NCBI GenBank assembly: GCA_001544655.2
Contig: FCOD02000010.1
Coordinates: 142,327 to 206,326 of the forward strand
Origin: Caballeronia turbans
GTDB lineage: Bacteria; Pseudomonadota; Gammaproteobacteria; Burkholderiales; Burkholderiaceae
Length of the DNA stretch: 64,000 nucleotides
Reading direction: 5' to 3'
The notes beneath the pieces are model-generated. The model was not told the DNA's origin, ran no database searches, and was given only the letters and a program-made list of their open reading frames with translations. Below, piece by piece: positions 28,249 through 35,569 of the stretch. The first letter of the stretch is position 1. Every line of letters starts with the position of its first letter. The position numbers and the translations under genes are program-made.

Positions 28249-28389
28249 CTACTTCTTCTTTTGAGCACTCGTCAAACCCGTGGTCCTGGGAACGGGGACC
28301 TTGAAGGGATCGGCGACTGGAGAAGAGATTTTCTTCGGTTGCTTGGGCTTTTTCGCCTCGCGATTACCACGTAATTGACCCTTTGCCAT
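28249..28389 (-). CDS. Small basic hypothetical protein
   Basis: 46 residues starting MAKGQLRGNREAKKPKQPKK, very Lys-rich, ending TSAQKKK. I chose this ATG because small proteins beginning MAKGQ.RxNxEAKKPK are, as I recall, common in proteobacteria and because AGGGGTGG lies just upstream. An in-frame ATG at 28437 would add 16 residues and also has a plausible ribosome site. Role unknown; nucleic-acid binding is possible from charge alone. Confidence 0.65.
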   Translation of the reverse strand: MAKGQLRGNREAKKPKQPKKISSPVADPFKVPVPRTTGLTSAQKKK

Positions 28390-28398
28390 TTTTCCACC

Positions 28399-28450
28399 CC
28401 TGTTCGGCGACCATGAACAGGTCGCTCTATCGGGCATTTTGGACCTGTTC
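28399..28450 (-). promoter_or_regulatory. Candidate alternative-hairpin leader of the small basic gene
   Basis: In minus-strand sense three arms occur in order: GAACAGGTC (28450-28442), GACCTGTTC (28423-28415) and GAACAGG (28405-28399). The middle arm can pair with the first (9 bp) or with the third (7 bp) but not both at once. The third arm runs into the AGGGG ribosome site, so the second pairing would hide it. The first and third arms are direct repeats, each followed by an in-frame ATG. Confidence 0.45.
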
Positions 28451-28650
28451 GCGGTTGCTGTCGCGATCTATTTCGAGAGTTGGCCGCATACCGTGCAAAC
28501 GCGGCCTTTACATGAACGATCCGACGATTGTCCTTGCTTTGTCGGTTCATTCGGCGCACCCTTGCGCGGCGGGCCGCATCGCTGCGAGTGAATGAAGTTG
28601 CGTGGGCGGTCGACATCATGTCCAGGAAATCCGCGTAGGACGCTGCGCGC

Positions 28651-28682
28651 GAAAGGGCGCCTGACGCCCCTTTTTCTTTTTC
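28651..28682 (+). terminator. Rho-independent terminator-like hairpin
   Basis: GGGCG and CGCCC flank a five-base loop, and the stem is followed by a T-rich run (TTTTTCTTTTT). On the plus strand no protein gene ends here, so it may close a short non-coding transcript starting after 28450, or a weak 28-codon frame at 28511. Confidence 0.6.
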
Positions 28683-28732
28683 GTCGTCATCGAAGCCTCT
28701 GTGTCAACGACCTCCTTCTTATGGGCATCAAT

Positions 28733-28918
28733 ATGCAAAAGCAACCCTCGGTCTACCCCGCTACGCAGTTCAGAAAGCCGGAAGTTTCGATAACCCAGAA
28801 AGCGCGAGCCGAGTCCTTGCGGCAAGCGGATTTGGATCGCGCCGAAAAGCGGCTTCGGGACGATGCGCGCATCGATGTCAACGCTGCGAAATGGCGTTAC
28901 GTCTGTACGGGCAGTTAG
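28733..28918 (+). CDS. Small hypothetical protein
   Basis: 61 residues from MQKQPSVYPATQF; another in-frame ATG at 28721 adds MGIN. The middle is an amphipathic, charged helix (QKARAESLRQADLDRAEKRL) and the end is KWRYVCTGS. No strong ribosome site and no recognised family. The gap 28919-29200 after it holds nothing recognisable. Confidence 0.45.
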   Translation: MQKQPSVYPATQFRKPEVSITQKARAESLRQADLDRAEKRLRDDARIDVNAAKWRYVCTGS

Positions 28919-29200
28919 GCGAGAAAAAGAATAGAAGTTGGCTCAGCCGATACCGAGCCGATTCATCGTACCAATCGGTTGCTCTTTCGGTCGTCGACGT
29001 CAACATTGATGCGCCGCAAATTGGCCGCAACAAGCAGTATTCAGCCACGCGCGATATCAGAACGCTCACCTGACAATACCGCGCAGATCGGCGTATCTTT
29101 ACTTCCCAGCGCACTTCCCCGGGCTTGCCGCCGTCCGCGTGCGAGGGCAATGTCCATCGTCCAGTGCGTTTGAACAACCTCGTCAAAAGGGAGATTCACA

Positions 29201-29566
29201 ATGAATGCACGAAAACCACTCGCCGTGGCGGCCAGCATCCTCGTGATCGCCGCATCGTTCAACTTGGGAATCGTGAGCGCCTACGCCCAGAGCAGCGACG
29301 CCGCATCGGCGGCACCGGCCGCGCCGAGCGCGAAATCGACCAAAGCGGCCAACAGGCAGCTCGCCAAGGATGTGCGCAAGAGCCTCACCAAGGTAAAGGG
29401 TTTGAGTACATCGAACATATCGGTTCGTGCGAACGGCGGCGCTGTGACGCTCGCGGGCACCGTCCCCGATGCCGCGCAAATCGACCAGGCAACCGAAGCG
29501 GCCAAGGCGACGGCCGGGGTGACGTCCGTCAGGAACGCGCTGACGATCCGCGAAATCGGGCAATAA
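29201..29566 (+). CDS. BON-domain periplasmic protein
   Basis: 121 residues. Sec signal peptide ending IVSAYAQ, a short Ala/Ser/Lys linker, then one BON domain: QLAKDVRKSLTKVKGLSTSN, IRVRANGG-like strand and GAVTLAGTVPDAAQIDQA, ending VTSVRNALTIREI. BON domains bind phospholipid or envelope surfaces; OsmY-type proteins carry two, this one carries one. AAGGGAG precedes the ATG. Confidence 0.85.
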   Translation: MNARKPLAVAASILVIAASFNLGIVSAYAQSSDAASAAPAAPSAKSTKAANRQLAKDVRKSLTKVKGLSTSNISVRANGGAVTLAGTVPDAAQIDQATEAAKATAGVTSVRNALTIREIGQ

Positions 29567-29786
29567 GGCAGGCCTGCTTCGCCACGTGGATCGGCAACGA
29601 GAATTCATGCCGGTCCACGGCGGATAACGATGCGGCATGTCTCTGCGGAGCTTGATGTCGCTGGGCGTATCAATGCCTTCCGAAACATGTCTTGAACCGG
29701 GAACGTTGGCGATATAGTGACTCGCAAAGCGGCAGACTCGCTGTACTGGCTCGACCGCGTGACATTCCTCCAACGAGTGCCCTGTC

Positions 29787-30923
29787 ATGAAAACGATCCT
29801 TTCCCTTCTCGCGGCGACCGCGCTCTGCATCGCCCCGCTCGTAGCCAGTGCGCAGCAAAACGTTCGTATCGGTGTTTCCGCGCCGCTTACGGGCATGGGC
29901 GCGGCCAATGGCAAGGACATCGAAAACGGCGTGCGTCTGGCTGTGGAAGAGGCGAACGCTCAACACATGAACATCGGGGGACAGCCGGTTCAGTTCGAGC
30001 TTGCTTCCGTCGATGATCAGGGCGATCCGCGCATCGGCGTTCAGGTGGCGCAGAAGCTCGTCGACGACGGCGTCGTGGCCGTGGTCGGCTACTACAACTC
30101 AGGCGTGGCACTTCCTTCCTCGCCGATATTCGCGCGCGCGGGCATTCCGCTGATCGATCCGGCGGCAACGAATCCGGCCATCACACGGCAGGGATTGAAC
30201 AATGTGTTTCGCATCATCGCGACCGACACGCAGAACTCCGGCAACGCCGGCACGTATGCCGTCAACGTGACGAAAGCGAAGCGCATCGCCGTGATGGACG
30301 ACCGGACCGCCTTCGGACAAGGCGCGGTCGAGGAATTCAAGAAGGCCGTGAAAGCGGCCGGCGGCCAGATCGTATCGGAGGAATACACCAACGACAAAGC
30401 CGTCGAATTCAACGCGCAACTCACGAACATCAAAGCGGCCAACGCCGATCTTCTGTATTTCGGCGGGCTCGACGCGCAGGCGGGCCTGATCGCCAAGCGC
30501 ATGAAGCAGCTCGGCATACGCGCACAGTTTGTCGGAAGCGGCGGGATCGCCGATAGCGTCTTCATCAGTTCCGCGGGAAGCGCGGCGGAAGGCGCAATGG
30601 CCTGGGAATACGGCCGGCCCGTCGATTCCTTACCCGAAGGCCGCGCGTTCGCCGAGAAATTCAAGAAACGCTTCGGCGCGGAAACGCTGACCTATGCGCC
30701 ATTCGCCTATGACTGCGCGTGGCTTGCCATTACCGCGATGAAACAGGCGAATTCCGTGAAGCCTGCCGTGTTCATGCAGACTCTCCGTACGATGCAATAC
30801 AACGGTATCACCGGACATATTTCATTCGATAAATACGGAGATCTGAATAACCCGACATCGACGCTTTATCAGGTGAAGTCGATGAAATGGCAACCGGTGA
30901 CGACCATCGGCGCGGAGAAGTAA
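29787..30923 (+). CDS. Branched-chain amino acid-type ABC substrate-binding protein (LivK-like)
   Basis: 378 residues. Signal peptide MKTILSLLAATALCIAPLV.ASAQ, then NVRIGVSAPLTGMGAANGKD, GVRLAVEEANAQ, VVAVVGYYNSGVALPSSPIF and FGQGAVEEFKKAVKAAGG. This is a Peripla_BP_6 fold of the LivJ/LivK group, usual length. No permease or ATPase genes are adjacent, so it must work with a transporter encoded elsewhere. Confidence 0.9.
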   Translation: MKTILSLLAATALCIAPLVASAQQNVRIGVSAPLTGMGAANGKDIENGVRLAVEEANAQHMNIGGQPVQFELASVDDQGDPRIGVQVAQKLVDDGVVAVVGYYNSGVALPSSPIFARAGIPLIDPAATNPAITRQGLNNVFRIIATDTQNSGNAGTYAVNVTKAKRIAVMDDRTAFGQGAVEEFKKAVKAAGGQIVSEEYTNDKAVEFNAQLTNIKAANADLLYFGGLDAQAGLIAKRMKQLGIRAQFVGSGGIADSVFISSAGSAAEGAMAWEYGRPVDSLPEGRAFAEKFKKRFGAETLTYAPFAYDCAWLAITAMKQANSVKPAVFMQTLRTMQYNGITGHISFDKYGDLNNPTSTLYQVKSMKWQPVTTIGAEK

Positions 30924-30977
30924 AGAAGGTCGCCGCATGTAGCAGTTTTATCGACCTTCGACGACCGGTATGCACAG

Positions 30978-31004
30978 CTTTATCCACAGAATCTGTGGAT
31001 AAAG
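30978..31004. repeat. Palindrome containing two consensus DnaA boxes
   Basis: Arms CTTTATCCACAG and CTGTGGATAAAG are perfect reverse complements separated by AAT. Each contains the DnaA-box consensus TTATCCACA (30980-30988 forward, 30994-31002 reverse). It lies in the short gap between convergent livK-like and bluB genes. It may act as a hairpin, but no T-run follows. Confidence 0.7.
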
Positions 31005-31030
31005 TCGTTGTCATTAGACGGCCGCGCTGC

Positions 31031-31681
31031 CTAATCCTTCGCTGACGGCCATTCGTTCTCGAAGACGCATTCTTCGATGGAACGGCGCTTCGCCCAATGC
31101 TCGGTCTCGAGCATCGGTGCATCGTAGAAGTGTTCGACATGTCCCACGCAGAGAATCGCGATGGGTCTCGCGCCCACGGGCATACTCAACAACGCGCCGA
31201 CTTCCTGCGGATCGAACAGGGAAACCCAGCCCATTCCGAGTCCTTCCGCGCGTGCGGCGAGCCACATGTTCTGGATCGCGCAGGCTACCGAAGCGAGGTC
31301 CATTTCGGGAAGTGTGCGCCGTCCGAATACATGGTTCTCGCGGCCGTCCATCAGGGCCATGACGAGCACCTCGGCACAGTCACGCAGGCCCTCCACCTTG
31401 AGTCGCATGAACGAATCGCGCCGCTCGCCGAGGGCATCGGCTGTGAGCAGGCGTTCTCGTTCGACAGCGTCCCGCAACTGCGCACGACGGTGCGCACACG
31501 TGATGCGCACGATGCGCCAAGGCTGCATGAAGCCGACGCTCGGCGCATGCAGCGCCGCGTCGATGAGCCGCTGCATGACCGGCGGCGCGATGGGGTCGCT
31601 CACGAAGTGACGCATGTCGCGACGCTCGTGAATTGCGCGGTAGACCGCTTCGCGATCCGCCTCGCTGAATGCTTTTTCCAT
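31031..31681 (-). CDS. bluB: 5,6-dimethylbenzimidazole synthase (BluB)
   Basis: 216 residues from MEKAFSEADREAVY. BluB is a nitroreductase-fold flavoenzyme that fragments FMNH2 with oxygen to give the lower ligand of vitamin B12. The family marks RRDMRHFVSDPIAPP near the N-terminus, PSVGFMQPWRIVRI, and MGWVSLFDP are present. No other cobalamin genes and no cobalamin riboswitch were seen nearby. It is convergent with the livK-like gene and divergent from the next plus-strand gene. Confidence 0.9.
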   Translation of the reverse strand: MEKAFSEADREAVYRAIHERRDMRHFVSDPIAPPVMQRLIDAALHAPSVGFMQPWRIVRITCAHRRAQLRDAVERERLLTADALGERRDSFMRLKVEGLRDCAEVLVMALMDGRENHVFGRRTLPEMDLASVACAIQNMWLAARAEGLGMGWVSLFDPQEVGALLSMPVGARPIAILCVGHVEHFYDAPMLETEHWAKRRSIEECVFENEWPSAKD

Positions 31682-31893
31682 GGATTTCGGCGAAGGTTCA
31701 ACTCGTGGACAAGCATGATACTGCGGGGGCTTTGGAACTCGCCCGAAAAGCCTTCCCACGCGGTGTGGCACTCAACCTGCTTGTCCTACAAAAGCCGCCA
31801 AATCGCAGCCGAACATTGATTCGCCCCGCTATTAGCGATACCTTTACATCCATCCTGGTCGTCGAATCCCGTCAACGCGTGGAGAACCGTTTC

Positions 31894-32349
31894 GTGAAGA
31901 AAGCGTGGGTTTTCTGCTGCATCGTTGCCTCGAGCGCGATTGTCGGCGGATGCGGCAAAGGGGGATCGCAAAACGCTACGGAAGCTTCGGGCGCATCCGC
32001 GAGCCAGGCGCCGGTCCAGCCGGCGCAGGGCGCGAGCGATATACCCTCCGCATCCGGTGCGCTGGGCGCTATCGCCAAGGCGCAGCTACCCGGCGAAGCA
32101 GCGGAGACACTGCGGCTGATCAAGGCGGGCGGCCCGTATCCTTTTAGCGAGGACGGCGTGGTGTTCCGCAACAGTGCGCTCTTGCTGCCGAAGCATCCGC
32201 GCGGCTACTACCACGCATACACGGTCCGCACGCCCGGCTCGACCGATCGCGGACAGCGCCGGATCGTATGCGGCGGACCGCGCAGGCAAACCGGCGAGTG
32301 CTATTACACCGACGATTACTACGTCAGCTTCAAGCGCATTGGGGAATGA
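31894..32349 (+). CDS. Lipoprotein with RNase Sa/barnase-type fold, catalytic residues replaced
   Basis: 151 residues from a GTG with GGAG upstream. The signal ends in a lipobox, IVGGC, so it is a lipoprotein. After a linker, residues ~65-150 follow the guanyl-specific ribonuclease pattern: LIKAGGPYPFSEDGVVFRN, RGYYHAYTVRTPGSTDRGQR, CYYTDDYYVSF. In RNase Sa the general base Glu lies in YHEYTV and the catalytic His in DHY; here they read YHAYTV and DYY. The Arg pair in DRGQRR remains. Probably an inactive binder or a protein with changed activity. Confidence 0.75.
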   Translation: MKKAWVFCCIVASSAIVGGCGKGGSQNATEASGASASQAPVQPAQGASDIPSASGALGAIAKAQLPGEAAETLRLIKAGGPYPFSEDGVVFRNSALLLPKHPRGYYHAYTVRTPGSTDRGQRRIVCGGPRRQTGECYYTDDYYVSFKRIGE

Positions 32350-32459
32350 GGACTAGCGGGCGCGGCAAACCGCGGACCGTGCCAACACACTTCCGCGGCG
32401 CGCCGCCGATCGAGAACCCTCGTTCGTCCGCCGAAGCCGATCATCGCTCCACAGGCCCG

Positions 32460-33707
32460 TCACTCGCGTCGCGTGCATACCTCATGCAAGGTGTTCAACC
32501 GCCGCACCGGCTCGACGACATAAGGATTCGTCTCATCCCACGCGTAGCCGGCCAGCACCGCGCTGATCATTCGGCGTATCGCCGGCGTCTGCTCGCGCGC
32601 AAAGATGATGTCCTGCAGCTTCCCTGTGTACCAGTTCTCGACGAAGGCGCGAAACGTGTCGATGCCCTTGCGCAGCGGCCAGTCGTATTGCGCCTGCCAA
32701 TCGACGACCTCGCCGTTCAACTGACGCTTCAGCGTCTCGACGGCGAGATGCGCCGATCGCAACGCGATCGTCACGCCCGACGAAAACACGGGGTCCAGAA
32801 ACTCGCCCGCATTGCCGAGCAGCGCGTAGCCGGGACCATGCAGCCGCTCTACGTTCGCCGAATATCCGCCGATATGACGCACGGGCATTAGAAAAGGCGC
32901 ATCGCCGATCAGACGATTCAGCGTCGGTTCGCTGCGGATCAACGCACGGAGCTTCGCCTCGCGCTGCGCTTCGGGCACGTCGAGAAACGCCGCTTCCGCC
33001 ACGCATCCGACGGAGGAACGTCCGTTCGCCAGCGGAATCATCCAGTACCACACGTCACGATGCTCGGGATGCACGGCGACGGTGATCTTGCTGCGATCGT
33101 GCGCATCGACAGGAATGCCGTCACGCACGTGCGTGAAGATCGCGGCGCGCGTCGGCATGCGCGTGGGCGCTTCGAGGTTCAAGAGACGCGGCAGCACGCG
33201 GCCGAAACCGCTCGCATCGAGCACGAAGCGCGCGTGCACCTGGTATCGCGTGCCCGCCTCGTCGGCAACTTCGAGCACGGGGGCGTTCCCGGTTTTCATC
33301 TCGAGCACCGTATGGCCGAAACGCACTTCGGCGCCCTGCTTCGCCGCGCGACGGATCAGCAGATCGTCGCACACCGCGCGCTCGACCTGGAATGTCGTGC
33401 CCCAGCCGTCTGAATGCTTGTCGCGGAAATCATAAGCCGACGCCTGATTGCGATGGACGAAGTGCGCCCCGTTCTTGTACTGAAAGCCGGCTTCCACGAT
33501 GTCCTGCAACATGCCGGCCTCTTCGAGATACGCCATGCTTTGCGGCAAGAGACTCTCGCCGATCGAAAAGCGCGGAAAGTGCTGCCGTTCGAGCACGAGC
33601 ACCGAACGCCCCGCTTTTCGCAGCAATGCCGCGGCGACCGCGCCCGAAGGGCCGGCTCCGATGATGGCGACATCGACGGAGGCATTCATCGAACATTCCT
33701 TATTCAT
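32460..33707 (-). CDS. FAD-dependent halogenase-type oxidoreductase
   Basis: 415 residues; start at 33707 or at the Met 18 bases later. Dinucleotide fold VAIIGAGPSGAVAAALLRKAG, then FSIGESLLPQSMAYLEEAG, AGFQYKNGAHF with a Lys at the place of the halogenase catalytic Lys, and DVWYWMIPLANG, which fits the WxWxIP signature of flavin-dependent halogenases. Lies next to the aryl-polyene genes on the same strand but across the methyltransferase, so it has its own promoter. Halogenation of an aryl head group is a reasonable inference; simple oxidoreduction is the alternative. Confidence 0.78.
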   Translation of the reverse strand: MNKECSMNASVDVAIIGAGPSGAVAAALLRKAGRSVLVLERQHFPRFSIGESLLPQSMAYLEEAGMLQDIVEAGFQYKNGAHFVHRNQASAYDFRDKHSDGWGTTFQVERAVCDDLLIRRAAKQGAEVRFGHTVLEMKTGNAPVLEVADEAGTRYQVHARFVLDASGFGRVLPRLLNLEAPTRMPTRAAIFTHVRDGIPVDAHDRSKITVAVHPEHRDVWYWMIPLANGRSSVGCVAEAAFLDVPEAQREAKLRALIRSEPTLNRLIGDAPFLMPVRHIGGYSANVERLHGPGYALLGNAGEFLDPVFSSGVTIALRSAHLAVETLKRQLNGEVVDWQAQYDWPLRKGIDTFRAFVENWYTGKLQDIIFAREQTPAIRRMISAVLAGYAWDETNPYVVEPVRRLNTLHEVCTRRE

Positions 33708-33832
33708 TGCTATTCCCTTGAAGCGGACTTCGAACCGTAGGGCAAATACGACGTTTGCGCGACGAATCAGCGATTACAATCGAGCCGCCTCGTATCAAAG
33801 ATTCAACTTCTACTTCATTACCGGATTCAATT

Positions 33833-34573
33833 GTGCAGAACACCGAATCATCCAGCGTGCCGTTCGTTTCTGAAACGGCGTTCGGCGTCTGGTTCCTGCG
33901 CACGCATACGTGGGAACATCATGTGCTGCGCGTCGCCATCAACGACCTCAAAGGCCTGATCGACGGCCCGCTGCCCGTTCGTCCCACGATCGTCGATGTC
34001 GGCTGCGGCCAGGGCATTTCATTTCGCCTGCTTGCAAAAGCGTTCACACCGCGACGGATCGTCGGCATCGATTTCCACGAGCCATCTCTCGCGCTCGCCG
34101 CGAAAGCCGCGCAAGCCTGCGAAGACAATGCCGACACCGCCGCCACACGCATCGAAGTGCTGCATGGCGACTGCGCGAATCTGCCGCTAGGCGATGCCAG
34201 CGCGGATATCGTCTTCTGCCATCAAACGTTTCATCATCTCGTCGAGCAGGAACGCGCGCTCGCCGAGTTCCGCCGCGTGCTCAAGCCCGGCGGCGTACTA
34301 CTTTTCGCCGAATCCACGGACGCGTACATCAAGTCCTGGGTCATCCGGCTGCTATTCCGTCATCCGATGCACGTGCAAAAGAGCGCGGACGGCTATCTCG
34401 ACATGATCCGCAACGGCGGCTTCAGCTTCGATTCCCGCAACGTGTCGCTGCCCTACTTGTGGTGGAGCCGCGCGAAGGACTTCGGACTGCTGGAGCGCAT
34501 CGGCCTCTATACGCCGAAGCCCGGCAAGCGGCGCGAGACGCTTGTCAATGTCGCGGCCGTCAAGAGCGGCTGA
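33833..34573 (+). CDS. SAM-dependent methyltransferase, aryl-polyene-associated
   Basis: 246 residues from a GTG (VQNTESSSVPFV...); a TTG at 33755 could add 26 residues, but that stretch contains TACAAT and looks like promoter. Class I methyltransferase: PTIVDVGCGQGISFRLLAKA is motif I, RIVGIDFHEP motif II, SADIVFCHQTFHHL motif IV. Expected to methylate the aryl head or a tailoring position of the polyene. Divergent from the halogenase-type gene. Confidence 0.82.
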   Translation: MQNTESSSVPFVSETAFGVWFLRTHTWEHHVLRVAINDLKGLIDGPLPVRPTIVDVGCGQGISFRLLAKAFTPRRIVGIDFHEPSLALAAKAAQACEDNADTAATRIEVLHGDCANLPLGDASADIVFCHQTFHHLVEQERALAEFRRVLKPGGVLLFAESTDAYIKSWVIRLLFRHPMHVQKSADGYLDMIRNGGFSFDSRNVSLPYLWWSRAKDFGLLERIGLYTPKPGKRRETLVNVAAVKSG

Positions 34574-34624
34574 GTGCGAAGCGCGGCGCGCCATTCGACG
34601 TGCGCGCCGCACCCCGGTCCCGCG

Positions 34625-35059
34625 TTACTTCTTCAGCGTCACTACTTCGCCCTTCAGCGCGACGCCTGCGACAATCGCACCCGCGCCGCAAGTGAACTCC
34701 GTCGCGCTTTCGCGCTCGACGTTGCGGTAGTTGCTCCTGATGTTGATGACCGCATTGCCGCCTTCCTTGCGCACGCGGTCCTGCAACTCCAGCACCGCCG
34801 ACAAAAACACGTGCTGGCACGCCGTCTCATCGCTCTTGCCGAACGCGTTGGTCTTCTTGTTCGTTGCGAATTCACCGAACGATTTCGCGACGCCGGGATG
34901 CGGCTGTCCCGCGAAATACAGCGGTATGTCCTGATCGACCTTGCCGCCTTCGCTCTTCAGTGCGGAGTCGACGGAATAGTTCGCGACCGAATCGCGCGCG
35001 AACGCGTGCGACGACAGCAAGCACGCGAATACCGTCGCGCAGATCATCTGACGCTTCAT
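34625..35059 (-). CDS. Small secreted protein, aryl-polyene-associated (paralogue 1)
   Basis: 144 residues from MKRQMICATVFACLLSS, with a Sec signal ending SHAFA. The mature part has DQDIPLYFAGQPHP, TACQHVFLSAVLELQDRVRKEGG, AVINIRSNYRNVERES and TEFTCGAG, with two Cys that may form a disulfide. The following gene upstream encodes a clear paralogue. Homologues near ape loci are, as I recall, often mislabelled excinuclease. Role unknown; periplasmic or outer-membrane assistance in pigment placement is a guess. Confidence 0.65.
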   Translation of the reverse strand: MKRQMICATVFACLLSSHAFARDSVANYSVDSALKSEGGKVDQDIPLYFAGQPHPGVAKSFGEFATNKKTNAFGKSDETACQHVFLSAVLELQDRVRKEGGNAVINIRSNYRNVERESATEFTCGAGAIVAGVALKGEVVTLKK

Positions 35060-35084
35060 GATGTTGATCCTCCTGGTTATGTAC

Positions 35085-35510
35085 TTATTGGGCGTCGAGC
35101 TGCACGACATCGCCGCGCACGGCGAGCGTCGAGCCGTTGTTGCTCGCCCCGCACGTGAACTCCTTCGATGACGACGTTTCCGTGTGCTGGAAGCGCGTCG
35201 TCACGTTGACGACTGCGTTCGCCTGGTGCGCGCCCGCATAGTCGCGCAACTGCTGAAACGCCTTGCCGAGCGCCATGTTGCACGTCGCTTCCTGACCGCT
35301 CATCTCGCGCGGCAGACGCACGCGCACTTCCTTGGTTTCGATCAGCTTCTTCACGTTCGCATGGGACTCGTCGCTGAAATACAGCGCCACGCCCTGCTTG
35401 TTTTGCGCGAGCACGTCGGCAGGCATCGGCAGCGAGCGGATCTGCGTCGTGCATCCGGCTTGCGATATCACGATGCCGGCCATCACGCCGAGGACGATTC
35501 TGGTTCTCAT
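35085..35510 (-). CDS. Small lipoprotein, aryl-polyene-associated (paralogue 2)
   Basis: 141 residues. Signal MRTRIVLGVMAGIVISQAGC ends in a lipobox, so this copy is lipid-anchored. Shared features with the downstream paralogue: GVALYFSDESHANVKK, TCNMALGKAFQQLRDYAGAHQ, AVVNVTTRFQHTE and KEFTCGASNNG. It lies 25 bases before that gene and 59 bases after the last ketosynthase, so it likely belongs to the same long operon. Confidence 0.65.
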   Translation of the reverse strand: MRTRIVLGVMAGIVISQAGCTTQIRSLPMPADVLAQNKQGVALYFSDESHANVKKLIETKEVRVRLPREMSGQEATCNMALGKAFQQLRDYAGAHQANAVVNVTTRFQHTETSSSKEFTCGASNNGSTLAVRGDVVQLDAQ

Positions 35511-35569
35511 TCTTGGGTCACTCTTGGTTGCTTTTGAATCACGCCCGTCATTGCACCGACGGGCACCGG

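Noticed and set aside
31682-31893. N-terminal extension of the RNase-like lipoprotein and a cobalamin riboswitch near bluB
   Set aside because: The extension lacks a signal peptide while the GTG at 31894 gives a perfect lipobox; no B12-box-like sequence was found.
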